A stretch of 64,000 nt of DNA from CAWAHD01 sp963781785 (GTDB lineage: Bacteria > Planctomycetota > Planctomycetia > Isosphaerales > Isosphaeraceae), in the NCBI GenBank assembly GCA_963781785.1, contig CAWAHD010000002.1:1860001-1924000 (forward strand), written 5' to 3'. Below, one piece after another: positions 47,187 to 56,527 of the stretch (its first letter is position 1; every line of letters starts with the position of its first letter). The position numbers were made by a program, and so were the translations under genes. Under the pieces are notes generated by a model. It had not been told where the DNA came from. It did not search any database and saw only the letters and a list, made by a program, of their open reading frames with translations.

Positions 47187-48056
47187 ATGAGCACGGATCT
47201 TCTTGTGACGACCGACTGGCTGGCGAACCACCTCGGTGATCCGATCGTCCGCGTGGTCGACATTCGCGGATATGTGAGCACCCGCCTGATCGCCGCCGGA
47301 GCTGAGGCGGCCGTTTATGAGGGGGCCCGTGACGAATACCTCGCGGGCCACATTCCCGGCGCGGTGTACGTCGACTGGACGACCGACATCACCGACCCCG
47401 ACGATCCGGTGCCCGCGCAGCTCGCACCGGCAGGTCGGTTCGCCGAGGCGATGTCGATGCGCGGCATCGGCGACCTGACGCGAGTCGTCGCGGTCGACCA
47501 CTCGGGCGGCCAGTATGCGACGCGGCTCTGGTGGGCGTTGAGCTACTACGGCCACGATAATGTCGGTGTGCTCGACGGCGGCTGGAAGAAGTGGGTCGCC
47601 GAGGGGCGTCCGGTCGAAGCGGGCAACGTGATGGTCGCGCGCGCGGTATTCACACCCAGAGCCCGCCCAGAGCTGCGCGTGAACGCCCACGAGGTGGCCG
47701 GGCTGCTCGACGATCCGGAATTCAAAGGGTTGCTCGTCGACGCCCGCGACCCCGAGCAATACTCCGGGGCCCGCCGCCGAGGACCGCGCGGCGGCCACAT
47801 TCCTGGCGCGATCAACGTTCCCCGTGAGCTCTTCTTCGCACCGGGCGGCGGCTTCCTTCCGCTGGACGAGATCGGCCGGACCGTCCGTGAGCGCGGGCTA
47901 TCCGGCCAGAGGCCAGTGGTCGCTTACTGCAACGGCGGCGTCGCCGCTACCGTGGTGCTATTCAACCTGGCACGGCTGGGTTACGCTACTTTCGCGAACT
48001 ACGATGGGTCCTGGAATGAGTGGGGCAGCCGCCTCGATCTCCCGGTCGAGTCGTGA
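47187..48056 (+). CDS. two-domain rhodanese-type sulfurtransferase
   Basis: A 289-residue protein with two rhodanese domains. The first (residues about 1-130) has AGHIPGAVYVDW but an inactive-type loop VDHSGGQYATR without Cys. The second has LVDARDPEQYSG, GGHIPGAINVPRELFF and the active loop VAYCNGGVAATVV with the catalytic Cys. This is the common arrangement of thiosulfate:cyanide or 3-mercaptopyruvate sulfurtransferases; CNGG-type loops do not distinguish the two with certainty. It lies 78 bases before the start of the ABC ATPase gene on the same strand. Confidence 0.92.
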   Translation: MSTDLLVTTDWLANHLGDPIVRVVDIRGYVSTRLIAAGAEAAVYEGARDEYLAGHIPGAVYVDWTTDITDPDDPVPAQLAPAGRFAEAMSMRGIGDLTRVVAVDHSGGQYATRLWWALSYYGHDNVGVLDGGWKKWVAEGRPVEAGNVMVARAVFTPRARPELRVNAHEVAGLLDDPEFKGLLVDARDPEQYSGARRRGPRGGHIPGAINVPRELFFAPGGGFLPLDEIGRTVRERGLSGQRPVVAYCNGGVAATVVLFNLARLGYATFANYDGSWNEWGSRLDLPVES

Positions 48057-48134
48057 CGCTCCGGCTCGATGGTTCTTCCGGGTGCGCAGGCTCGCGCGCC
48101 GGCCGCTTCGCCAGGATATTGCTGGAGGAAAGAA

Positions 48135-48869
48135 TTGATTCGCGTCGAGGACTATCACAAAACGTACCGTGAGACCGTGGCCGTCGCTGGATTGAGCTTC
48201 CAGGTCGCCGCCGGGACGGTCCTGGGGTTGGTAGGCCCCAACGGCGCAGGCAAGACGACCACGTTGCGCGCGCTCGCCGGCATTATCCGGCCCACCAGGG
48301 GACGACTGTCGATTGCGGGGCACGACGTCGTGATCGATTCGCTGGCTGCCAAGCGCGAGCTCGCCTACATCCCCGACGACCCGAAACTGTTCGACGCGCT
48401 GACGGTCTGGGAACACCTGGAATTCATGGCCGCGGCCTATCGCGTGGGCGACTTCGCTTCCAAGGGAGAGCTCCTCCTGCAACAGTTCGAGCTCCTGGAA
48501 AAGCGGCGCACCATGGCACAAGAACTGTCACGCGGCATGCGCCAGAAGGTCGCGATCTGTTGCGCCTACCTGCACGATCCCAGGGCGATTCTTTTCGACG
48601 AGCCGCTGACCGGGCTTGACCCGCACGCCATCCGGACGCTCAAGGGATCGATCGCCCAGCGAGCCGCGGCGGGAGCCGCGGTCGTCGTCAGCTCTCACCT
48701 GCTCGCACTCGTCGAAGACCTGTGCACCCACCTGCTGATCCTGAACAGGGGCCAGCGGCTGTTCTACGGCTCGCTGGCCGAAGCGCGGTCGCGGTACGCC
48801 GGCCTCCAAGGAGAGGCGTCGCTCGAAGATGTCTTCTTCCGTGCCACGGAAGAGTCGGCGCCGTCCTGA
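48135..48869 (+). CDS. ABC transporter ATP-binding protein
   Basis: A 244-residue ABC ATPase. I chose the TTG at 48135 because it follows GGAGGAAA by five bases and places the first strand (IRVEDYHKTYRETVAVAGLS) correctly. It has Walker A GLVGPNGAGKTTTLRAL, signature ELSRGMRQKVAICCA (LSRGM for LSGGQ), Walker B AILFDEPLTGLD and switch VVVSSHLLALVEDL. Drug- and lipid-export type ABC ATPases are closest. The permease gene follows at once, so the two make up an exporter. Confidence 0.93.
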   Translation: MIRVEDYHKTYRETVAVAGLSFQVAAGTVLGLVGPNGAGKTTTLRALAGIIRPTRGRLSIAGHDVVIDSLAAKRELAYIPDDPKLFDALTVWEHLEFMAAAYRVGDFASKGELLLQQFELLEKRRTMAQELSRGMRQKVAICCAYLHDPRAILFDEPLTGLDPHAIRTLKGSIAQRAAAGAAVVVSSHLLALVEDLCTHLLILNRGQRLFYGSLAEARSRYAGLQGEASLEDVFFRATEESAPS

Positions 48870-48889
48870 GCGGCGAGAACTCCAGTCTA

Positions 48890-50566
48890 TTGATTTCCGA
48901 CCGGTCTCTTACCGAGAACCCTTTGCATCCCGCCCTTTCCAAGCTGCTGGCGTTGTCGATCAAGGCGAGCTTCCGCCGGTTATTCCGCGGCGCCAGGTCG
49001 GTCCGGGGAGCATTGCTGCTTCTATTTGTCATCGGATTCTTGGCGATGATGCTGGGGCCCTCGCTGGCCATCGCCCTCTTGCGCGACCGCCCGGGCGTAC
49101 TGGCCATGACTGGATGGATCGATCCGTACTTACCTGTCATGCTCTTCGGACTGTGCGCAATGTTCGTTTTCACGGCGGCGGGCGAGAGAGCGATGTATTT
49201 CACGCCGGCCGAAGTGGATTTCCTGTTTCCCGCCCCCTTTGACCGCCACGAGCTGCTCATCTACAAGCTGACGAAGACGATGATCGGGGTGCTCTTCATG
49301 GCGCTGATCTTGGCGACGTCATTTCTCATCTATCTGCCGTCGTGGCTCTCGGCGTTCGTGGGAATCTTCTTGACGCTGACACTGGTCCAGTTTCTGGCGA
49401 TGGCGACCTCGTTTATCGGGCAGATCGTCGCCGAGCATGCGTTCACCGCGCGGCGCCGGCTGATCCTGCTCTGTATCGGAGTGCTTGTGGCCGCCGGGCT
49501 TGCCCAGGTGCTGTTGCAGACTCCGGTGCACGGCTTCTCCGAAATCGTCGAGCGATTTCGCGAGTCCTGGTCCGGAAGGATCCTGCTGGCGCCGCTCGAA
49601 GTCTTCAGCCATGTGATCGCGGCCGCAAGGTGGTTCCCCGACCTCCTGTGCTGGTCGGCGGCCGCGGCGGCGATCGACCTGGGGTTGCTGGCTCTCATCC
49701 TGAAGCTCGATGCCGATTATCTCGAGTCGGCCGCGGCAATCAGCCAGAAGGTCTACGACAAATTGCAGCGCATGAAGCAGGGGGGAGGTTTCGCGATGCC
49801 GGTCTCGCAGAAGGCGGCGCGGATCCAGGTCCCCGCGTTTCCATGGCTCGGCGGCTGCGGGCCCCAAGCATGGAGGCAGGTTCTCCTGGCTCTCCGCAAA
49901 TCGAAACACCCGCTCGTGGTAATCGCATTGCTCGGCGGCGGGCTGTTGGTTGTGGCTTTTCTTGGGCCGCGTCCGACCAACAATATCCCGATCATTTCAG
50001 TTCTCGGAATCGCGCTTCTGGCCTATGTGACTTTTCTGCTCACATTGCAGGTACCCTGGGCGTTCCGCGGCGACATTGATCACATGGATTGCCTCAAGTC
50101 GCTGCCGGTGGCATCCTTGCCGCTGGCAGTCGGGGAGCTGGCCGGCGGCGTGATCATCCTGGCCGGGATCCAGTTCCTCGTACTGGCAGGCCTGGTCCTC
50201 GCGCAGGGACATCTGGTCGTCAACCTGGTGGGGTTTGCGTTTCTGCTCCTGTTCGACGTGCTGATGCTCGCGCTTTCGAATACCCTGTTCCTGATTTACC
50301 CGGTCCGGGCAGTGCCGGGGGTTTCGACGGACTTTCAGTTTCTCGGCCGGTTCATGCTGTTCGCGATGCTTCAGATGTTGATCGTGTTGCCATGCCTGGG
50401 CATACCGGCGGCGATCGGGGGCCTTGCCTATGCGTTATCGGGCTTCTCCGTTCCCGTATTCCTGGCGACGTCCTGGTTTGTGCTGGCCGCCGAGCTGCCG
50501 CTTTTCCTCGTCGCGCTCGCTTCACGGTTCGACCAATTCGACCCCAGTCTGCACGTGCCGGCGTGA
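48890..50566 (+). CDS. putative ABC exporter membrane subunit
   Basis: About 558 residues from a probable TTG at 48890 (21 bases after the ATPase stop); the exact start is uncertain because no strong ribosome site precedes it. It has about 12 hydrophobic segments (ALLLLFVIGFLAMMLGPSLA, LPVMLFGLCAMFVFTAAGER, VLGIALLAYVTFLLTLQVPW). The ERAMYFTPAEVDFLFPAPFD segment is typical of a putative ABC exporter family found in planctomycetes and other bacteria, whose members pair with a neighbouring ATPase. Substrate unknown. The long C-terminal half has the same repeated helix pattern. No frame break. Confidence 0.8.
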   Translation: MISDRSLTENPLHPALSKLLALSIKASFRRLFRGARSVRGALLLLFVIGFLAMMLGPSLAIALLRDRPGVLAMTGWIDPYLPVMLFGLCAMFVFTAAGERAMYFTPAEVDFLFPAPFDRHELLIYKLTKTMIGVLFMALILATSFLIYLPSWLSAFVGIFLTLTLVQFLAMATSFIGQIVAEHAFTARRRLILLCIGVLVAAGLAQVLLQTPVHGFSEIVERFRESWSGRILLAPLEVFSHVIAAARWFPDLLCWSAAAAAIDLGLLALILKLDADYLESAAAISQKVYDKLQRMKQGGGFAMPVSQKAARIQVPAFPWLGGCGPQAWRQVLLALRKSKHPLVVIALLGGGLLVVAFLGPRPTNNIPIISVLGIALLAYVTFLLTLQVPWAFRGDIDHMDCLKSLPVASLPLAVGELAGGVIILAGIQFLVLAGLVLAQGHLVVNLVGFAFLLLFDVLMLALSNTLFLIYPVRAVPGVSTDFQFLGRFMLFAMLQMLIVLPCLGIPAAIGGLAYALSGFSVPVFLATSWFVLAAELPLFLVALASRFDQFDPSLHVPA

Positions 50567-50776
50567 AGACGTTCCCCGGGGTCGAGCGCGACGGCGCGCC
50601 AGAATTGACCCCGCAGGGCTCTTGCCGCCGAGCGAGGTGGGACGTACCTTGGTTGTTCTGATCGAACCGGGATTGGAGCGGACCCGGCCAACCCGGCTGC
50701 CGGAGCTACGCAAACGGGGTGAAGCCTCCAGGGGAGTGACCTCTCAGTTCGACACCAGAAACGGGAGATCCGCTCG

Positions 50777-51409
50777 ATGCGAGAACCAGATCCCAAAAAG
50801 CCCGGAGCGCCGCCCGGCCACAGCCGGCGCGATTTTCTGCGAGGATCCGGCGTGGCGGCAGCCACCGCGGTACTGACCGGCCAGGCGACCCTGGCCGTCG
50901 ACGAAGCCCACGCCGCGCAGGACGAGCCCAAGCTGCTCTCGGGCTCTGTCGAGATCACGCTCAAGGTCAACGGGCAGGATCGTGGCTGCACGGTCGAGCC
51001 GCGCGGCACCCTGCTCGACACGCTTCGCCATCAGCTCGATGTCACCGGTCCCAAGCGGGTCTGTGATCGCGCGAGCTGCGGCGCGTGCACCGCGATCGTC
51101 GACGGCGAGCCGGTCTACTCCTGCACAACGCTCGCCATCTCGTGCCAGGGCAAATCGATCGAAACGCTCGAAAGCTTTGACACCGGCGAGCGCGGTGTGC
51201 CGTACGCGTTCCACCAGAACGACGCACTCATGTGCGGTTACTGCACACCGGGATTCGTGACGTCGTGCAAAGCGCTGCTCGACAAGAACCCGAACCCGAG
51301 CCTGGATGAAGTGCGCAAGGGGCTCGAGGGCAACATCTGTCGTTGCGGTACGTATATTGGCGTCATGCAAGCGGCGCTCGCCGCGGCCAAAGCCATGAAA
51401 GGAGCTTGA
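50777..51409 (+). CDS. 2Fe-2S subunit of a molybdenum hydroxylase (xanthine/aldehyde oxidoreductase family), Tat-exported
   Basis: A 210-residue subunit with a twin-arginine signal (SRRDFLRGSGVAAATAVL, residues about 17-34), so the complex should be periplasmic. It carries both [2Fe-2S] sites: the ferredoxin-type C-x4-C-x2-C...C (CDRASCGACTAIVDGEPVYS) and the second helical site (CGYCTPGFVTSC with NICRCGTY). The ATG at 50777 follows GGGAGA. Arrangement and Tat signal resemble YagT/PaoA of the E. coli periplasmic aldehyde oxidoreductase. It is the first gene of the small-large-medium subunit operon. Confidence 0.93.
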   Translation: MREPDPKKPGAPPGHSRRDFLRGSGVAAATAVLTGQATLAVDEAHAAQDEPKLLSGSVEITLKVNGQDRGCTVEPRGTLLDTLRHQLDVTGPKRVCDRASCGACTAIVDGEPVYSCTTLAISCQGKSIETLESFDTGERGVPYAFHQNDALMCGYCTPGFVTSCKALLDKNPNPSLDEVRKGLEGNICRCGTYIGVMQAALAAAKAMKGA

Positions 51410-51412
51410 TCC

Positions 51413-53557
51413 ATGGCAAGCTGGCCCGAAACCACCCGGGTGATCGGCGGCAGAATTCCGCGGCTTGACGGTCTGGCGAAGGCGTCGGGGCGGGCGAAAT
51501 ATCCTTCGGACGTCCGGCCCGAAGGGACGCTGTTCGGGGTGATGCTTTACAGCCCACACGCAAATGCCAAGGTCAAGTCGATCGATATCTCAGCGGCCGA
51601 GAAGATGCCGGGCGTGAAGGCGGTCGTCGCAATCGCCCAACCGGGAACGACCCTGAGGTACCACGGCGACGATATCGCAGCCGTCGCGGCCGAGACCGAA
51701 AACCAGGCTCGCGATGCGGTCCGCGCGATCAAGGTCGAGTACGAGGTCCTGGCCCACGTCGCCACCGAAGCCCTGTCGATGGCCGAAGGGGCGCCCGAGG
51801 TCTTCAAGGGCGGCAACGTGAGAAAAGGCCGCAGCCAAACGCGCGGCGAGGCCGAAAAAGCCATGGCCTCCGCCGAGGTGACCATCGAGGGCACGTATTC
51901 CGTGCCGATGATCACCCACGTCTGCCTCGAGTCGCACGGGCTGACCGTCAAGTTCGATGGCGACGACAAGATCGTCTGCTGGGCCAGCACGCAGAACGTG
52001 AGCGGCGTCGCCAACGACCTGGCTGGTCTCTTCAAGATTCCCCAGGCAAATGTGACGGTCTACACCGATTACATGGGCGGAGGCTTCGGCTCGAAGTTTG
52101 GCGCCGACTTGTGGGGTCGAACCGCGGCCCAGCTCTCCAAGCAAGCTGGCGGACGGCCCGTCAAGATGTTCCTCGACCGGGTGCAGGAACATCTGGCGGC
52201 GGGCAATCGTCCCAGCGGCTGGGCGCACATCAAGCTGGGTGCAAGCCGCGACGGCACACTGGTCGCATTGATCGGCGACGCCAGGGGGACCGGCGGCGTC
52301 GGTGGCGGTGCTGACGTGATCTTGCCCTACGTCTACAATGTGCCCAACACCCAGGTGGCCCAGTCGACTGTCATGACCAACTTTGGGAGTTCGCGGGCCA
52401 TGAGGGCCCCGCGCCATCCTCAGAGCTGCACTCTCACCGAAGCGGCGATGGACGACCTCGCCGACAAGCTGGGAATCGATCCGCTCGAATTCCGACTCAA
52501 GAATCTGCTGCCGACCGATTTCCATACGCCAATCTATGAAGGCGAGCTGAAAATGGGGGCCGAGCTGATCGGCTGGCGCGAGAAACGCAAACCTCGGGGC
52601 CAGAGCGGTCCCGGCCCGGTCAAGCGCGGGATGGGCGTGGCCCTGCACCAGTGGGGCGGCGGCGGCGCCCGCGACAAGAAAGTCTCGTGCACGATCAACC
52701 CCGACGGCTCGGTCGAGATGCGCAGTGCGACCCAGGACATCGGCACCGGCGCGCGAACGGTGCTGGCAATCGTGGCGGCCGAGATCCTGGGCCTCAAGCC
52801 GACCGACATCTTCTCGAACATCGGCAACTCGACATTTCCGCCGGGTCAGGCTTCGGGAGGCTCGACCACGACACCCTCGATGACTCCGCCGGCCTTCGAC
52901 GCAGTCACCAAGGCAAAGGACGCCCTCTTCAAAAAGATCGCCGCTTCGGTCAAGGCCCCGCCGGAAGACCTGTCGCTCAAGGACGGCCAGCTCTATGTCG
53001 CGGGTGAGCCGGTGATGTCCTGGAAAGACGCCTGCCGCAAGCTCGGCATGACACCTGTCTCGGAAACCGGCTCGTTCCAGCAGGGGCTCTCCGGCGTGGG
53101 CGTGGCCGGCTGTCAGTTCGCCGAGGTCACGGTCGACGTCGAAACCGGGGTGGTCAAGGTCCAGAAGATCGTCGCCATTCAGGACTCAGGTCTGATCATC
53201 GACAAGTTGACCTGGGAAAGCCAGATCTACGGCGGCGTGATCGGCGGCCTGAACTACGGCCTGTTCGAAGAACGGCTGGTCGACCCGACCACCGGTACGA
53301 TGGTCAACCCCGACATGGAGTGGTACAAGCTGGCTGGCGCAGCCGACATCCCCGAGATCATCGTACGGGCTTACGAGCCCCCCGATCAGAAGGCCCGGGG
53401 TGTGATCGGCGTCGGCGAGCCCCCCACGATTTCGACCGCGGCCGCGATCGGCAATGCGGTAGCCAATGCCATCGGTGTGCGAGTGAGCGAGTGGCCCATG
53501 TCGCCCCGCAACGTCTTGAACGCCCTTGCCACAGTCTCCAAAGAAGGGAAGGCATAA
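51413..53557 (+). CDS. molybdopterin-binding large subunit of a xanthine/aldehyde oxidoreductase-type enzyme
   Basis: A 714-residue catalytic subunit; the ATG at 51413 follows AAAGGAG, three bases after the small-subunit stop. N-terminal GRIPRLDGLAKASGRAKYPS leads into the a/b hammerhead domain. Molybdopterin motifs are GGGFGSKFGADLWGRTAAQL, SRAMRAPRHPQSC and, near the C-terminus, RGVIGVGEPPTISTAAAIGN, where the Glu of GVGEPP is the expected catalytic base. RTVLAIVAAEILGL and FPPGQASGGS are also conserved. Substrate (aldehyde, purine or other N-heterocycle) cannot be assigned. No frame break. Confidence 0.93.
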   Translation: MASWPETTRVIGGRIPRLDGLAKASGRAKYPSDVRPEGTLFGVMLYSPHANAKVKSIDISAAEKMPGVKAVVAIAQPGTTLRYHGDDIAAVAAETENQARDAVRAIKVEYEVLAHVATEALSMAEGAPEVFKGGNVRKGRSQTRGEAEKAMASAEVTIEGTYSVPMITHVCLESHGLTVKFDGDDKIVCWASTQNVSGVANDLAGLFKIPQANVTVYTDYMGGGFGSKFGADLWGRTAAQLSKQAGGRPVKMFLDRVQEHLAAGNRPSGWAHIKLGASRDGTLVALIGDARGTGGVGGGADVILPYVYNVPNTQVAQSTVMTNFGSSRAMRAPRHPQSCTLTEAAMDDLADKLGIDPLEFRLKNLLPTDFHTPIYEGELKMGAELIGWREKRKPRGQSGPGPVKRGMGVALHQWGGGGARDKKVSCTINPDGSVEMRSATQDIGTGARTVLAIVAAEILGLKPTDIFSNIGNSTFPPGQASGGSTTTPSMTPPAFDAVTKAKDALFKKIAASVKAPPEDLSLKDGQLYVAGEPVMSWKDACRKLGMTPVSETGSFQQGLSGVGVAGCQFAEVTVDVETGVVKVQKIVAIQDSGLIIDKLTWESQIYGGVIGGLNYGLFEERLVDPTTGTMVNPDMEWYKLAGAADIPEIIVRAYEPPDQKARGVIGVGEPPTISTAAAIGNAVANAIGVRVSEWPMSPRNVLNALATVSKEGKA

Positions 53558-53561
53558 GACC

Positions 53562-54555
53562 ATGAAATCCTTCGCGTATGCCGCCCCAACCAGTGTCGAC
53601 GACGCGGTCAAGCTCCTGAGCGCGCCCAACTCGGCCGCCCTCTCGGGAGGGACCGACCTGATCAGCCGCATGAAGGACTACGTGACCTCTCCCGATCGCG
53701 TCGTCTACCTCAAGGACATCAAATCGCTCGGGGGCATCTCGGGCGATGCCAAATCGAGCGGCTTGACCATCGGCGCCGGCACCAAGCTCACCGAGATCGT
53801 GGCCAACGGTCAGATTCGCGAGTCTTATCCGGCGCTCTGGCAGGCAACCATCGAGGTCGGCTCGCCCCAGATCCGGAACATGGCGACCCTGGGAGGCAAT
53901 CTGCTCCAACGGCCCCGGTGTTGGTATTTCCGGGCCGGGCACGGCCTGCTGGCCATGAAAGACGGCAAGAGCCTGGTTCGCGAGGGCGACAACCGCTTTC
54001 ATGCCATCTTCCAGACCGACGGGAACGCACTGTTCGTCAGCCCGTCAAGCCTGGCCGTGGCCTTGAGCGCGCTCGATGCCCAGGCGACGATCACCGGGCA
54101 CCAAAGGCGAGCGCACCTGCAAGGTCGAGGACCTCTACCGGGTGCCCAAGGTCGAGACCGAGCTCGAGCTCACGATCGAACCGGGCGAGATCTTGACCAA
54201 GGTGACCATCCCGCCTGCCAAGGGCAAGAACGCCTCGTACGAGGCGCGCCAAAAGCAAGCTCAGGACTGGCCGCTCGTGCTGGCGTCAGTCAACCTGATG
54301 ATGGATGGCGATACCGTCTCGTCGGCCAAGGTCGTGGTCTACGGCGTCGCACCGATCCCCTGGCGGAGCACGTCGGCGGAGAAGTCGATCACCGGAAAGC
54401 GGTTGACGATCGAAACCGCCGCCCAGGCAGGTGAGGCCGCCGCCCTTGGCGCTGCCCCGTTGTCGATGAACGGATACAAGGTGCCGCTCACCAAGAGCGT
54501 CGTCAAGCGAGCCTTGCTCGCCGCCATCGGCAATCGCTACTGGGAGCAGGCTTGA
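53562..54555 (+). CDS. FAD-binding medium subunit of the molybdenum hydroxylase (one frameshift)
   Basis: About 331 residues from the ATG at 53562, four bases after the large-subunit stop. The FAD domain has FAYAAPTSVDDAVKLLS, ALSGGTDLISRMKDYV and MATLGGNLLQRPRCWYFRAG; the single Cys in RPRCWYFR resembles the [4Fe-4S]-linked segment of the YagS type, but no full cluster could be confirmed. The frame breaks at 54096-54098: a GGG where GG is expected (ATITGTKGERT); the next frame continues CKVEDLYRVPKVETELELTI and ends SVVKRALLAAIGNRYWEQA. The subunit would pass electrons between FAD and the small subunit. It completes the operon. Confidence 0.88.
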
Positions 54556-54568
54556 CCGCCTGATTTCG

Positions 54569-54808
54569 ATGGCCGCCAATACTGAACCGGGTGAGCTTCC
54601 GGTCGTGGAGCTGCCTTCGCCTTGCCTCCATCTTCGCAACAAGGGAATGTACGTTTACACCGACGGAACCGCCGGCGAGGATGAGGAGGACGATGGCGGA
54701 ACTGTCTACTGGTGCATGAAGACCATGAAGAATTTTGGGCCTGACGACGACCTGGTCGGCGGCCGTCTCTGCCGCGACCCGGCGCGTTCTTGCTACGAGC
54801 CTTTGTGA
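54569..54808 (+). CDS. small conserved-looking protein after the hydroxylase operon
   Basis: A 79-residue protein from the ATG at 54569, 14 bases after the FAD-subunit stop, so probably in the same operon. It reads LPSPCLHLRNKGMYVYTDGT, an acidic loop (GEDEEDDGG), then TVYWCMKTMKNFGPDDDLVG and LCRDPARSCYEPL. The four cysteines and aromatic residues suggest a small folded or metal-binding domain. I do not recognise a family. Its position suggests an accessory or maturation role, but this is inference. Confidence 0.6.
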   Translation: MAANTEPGELPVVELPSPCLHLRNKGMYVYTDGTAGEDEEDDGGTVYWCMKTMKNFGPDDDLVGGRLCRDPARSCYEPL

Positions 54809-54976
54809 ACGGCGGTTTGAAAGGCTCCAGCATTCGGGGTATATTTCTTCACAATCTCTCTTGATAGGCAAAAGATAGGATGGCATTCTAGGACTCGTCG
54901 TTCTCTTCCGGTAAAGAGACGGCAAGCTCAGTACGGATCCGGAATGTCTGACTACGTTCACGAGGAGGATTGAGCT

Positions 54977-55102
54977 ATGGGCGACGCGCGGGATATCGCC
55001 AAGAAGAAAAAGGCTGCCGAGAAGAAGGGCGCCAAAGGCAAATCCGACGCCAAGGTGGTAGCCCCTTCGGCGAAGCCCGATGTCAAGACTGGAAAGAAGT
55101 AA
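54977..55102 (+). CDS. 41-residue Lys/Ala-rich basic protein
   Basis: The ATG at 54977 follows GAGGAGG by ten bases. The product starts MGDARDIAKKKKAAEKKGAK and continues with a Lys/Ala/Asp-rich stretch ending VKTGKK, with codon use like its neighbours. It is too short for a fold and resembles small basic nucleic-acid-associated or tail peptides. Nothing else is known. The strong ribosome site is the main support. Confidence 0.5.
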   Translation: MGDARDIAKKKKAAEKKGAKGKSDAKVVAPSAKPDVKTGKK

Positions 55103-55208
55103 TCGCTCCTCCACAGAATTTCATCGCCCGGAGCCGAGGGCGCACCGCTCTTTTGAGTCGCGGGCCTTTCGCTCCGGTTTTTTCTTGCGCTCGAGCGCCT
55201 GCCTCCTT

Positions 55209-56470
55209 TCAACCGGTCTGCGTTTCCCGCGATTCGCCAGGCCGCGGGGGCGACGCAACAGTTGTCCCGAGAAAGCGCTGGGCGGCCATCAGACTGCGGG
55301 TCGTGAGGCCCACCGTGAACGGATGAGACGGCACGGCATACTGGTCGTCCGAAAGCTGAGACAGGATCGCAACAGCCGACGCCGACAGCTCAGCTTGGGC
55401 GGAACATTTCCAGACCCACGCCATCCACAAAAGCATCCGCCGATAGAGTTCGAGTCGGTGGATTAGCCGGTGTTCGAACAAGAACCGGTAAAGGCCGGCG
55501 TCGCGCCGGGGTCAGCGACGGGGCATCCCTCGCGCAGCAGAATCTCCTCGGCAAGGTCGAAGGTGAGGGGTGAGTAGTCGAGCCAGGAAGGGCACCGGTC
55601 GAGCAGGGCGTCGACCCGTCGCGGCATGTCGGCGGCCGAGATCGACGACGGCTCGAGCCCAGCGACCGTCGCCGGGAACGCTGATGCTCGAAACGATGGC
55701 CCCACAGTCCCGTCCAGCCAGTCGCGCACCGCTTGAGGGATTTGCGGTGCGCATAACGTCAAACACCCGGCGAGCAGCCCGAGGGCCAACTCCGGAACGT
55801 CTCGGACGCCGTCAGCGCCCGTCTGGCAGTCGATCTGGTCGAGCAGACTGCCGGCGCCGGACGACTCGCCCTCAACTGCGCCGATGACATCGCATATGCC
55901 ACGTTCCACGTCGCAGAGAAACGCAGCGGTTCGGCGCTGGTTGATCGCGCTTGCCGAGACCACAATCGAGCCCCGTCCCTCGCCGTTCAGGGGCGTGACC
56001 AGAGAGCCCAAGAGCCGCGGACACTCGAACATCGTCGGCACCCCTTGTGAGGGCGATTTACCGCCGATTCGACGTGGTCGTACACGCTCGAGCCGGTCGG
56101 AATCAGCAACCGCCAGCACCGACGCCTCGCCGCCCTTGCGCCTGCTCAGCTTGTCGCCGCATCGGGAAAGCGCGGCCTGGGCCGCTTTCCGGATCTCCAG
56201 ATCGTCTCCCGTCGCCATGAGACGGAAGAGCGCCCGTGTTGCGGGCGAGCCATCGTGCTTCGACAGCTCATCGACAATCGCTAGCCGAGACTCCAGCTCG
56301 AGCGCTGCAAATCCTTCGAGTGCCAACCAGCATTCCTCCGGGGCGCTTTCGAGCCGATTGGCAATGAACCCGAGTACCCCGAACTCGCTCTTCGCGGCCT
56401 CCTGTTCGCCCGATGCAGGCTTGCCCACCGAGCCTTCCCGGTAGTCAGCGGTGGATGATTCGGAAGCCAA
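55209..56470 (-). CDS. HEAT-repeat-like hypothetical protein (one frameshift near its C-terminus)
   Basis: About 420 residues from a start at 56470 (MASESSTADYREGSVGKPAS). The first 130 residues hold helical pairs like HEAT repeats (VLGFIANRLESAPEECWLAL, ELESRLAIVDELSKHDGSPA, LMATGDDLEIRKAAQAALSR). A second domain includes RRTAAFLCDVERGICDVIGA and DVPELALGLLAGCLTLCAPQ. The frame breaks near 55493, where one C is short in CCTTTACC; the next frame continues YRFLFEHRLIHRLELYRRML and MAWVWKCSAQAELSASAVAI. Without the shift the last 90 residues would be lost. Function unknown. Confidence 0.65.
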
Positions 56471-56527
56471 ACCCGGCGGAATCCGTCGCCTCTCTTCCTT
56501 GATCGTTCATCCTTCATCCTTTCCGAT

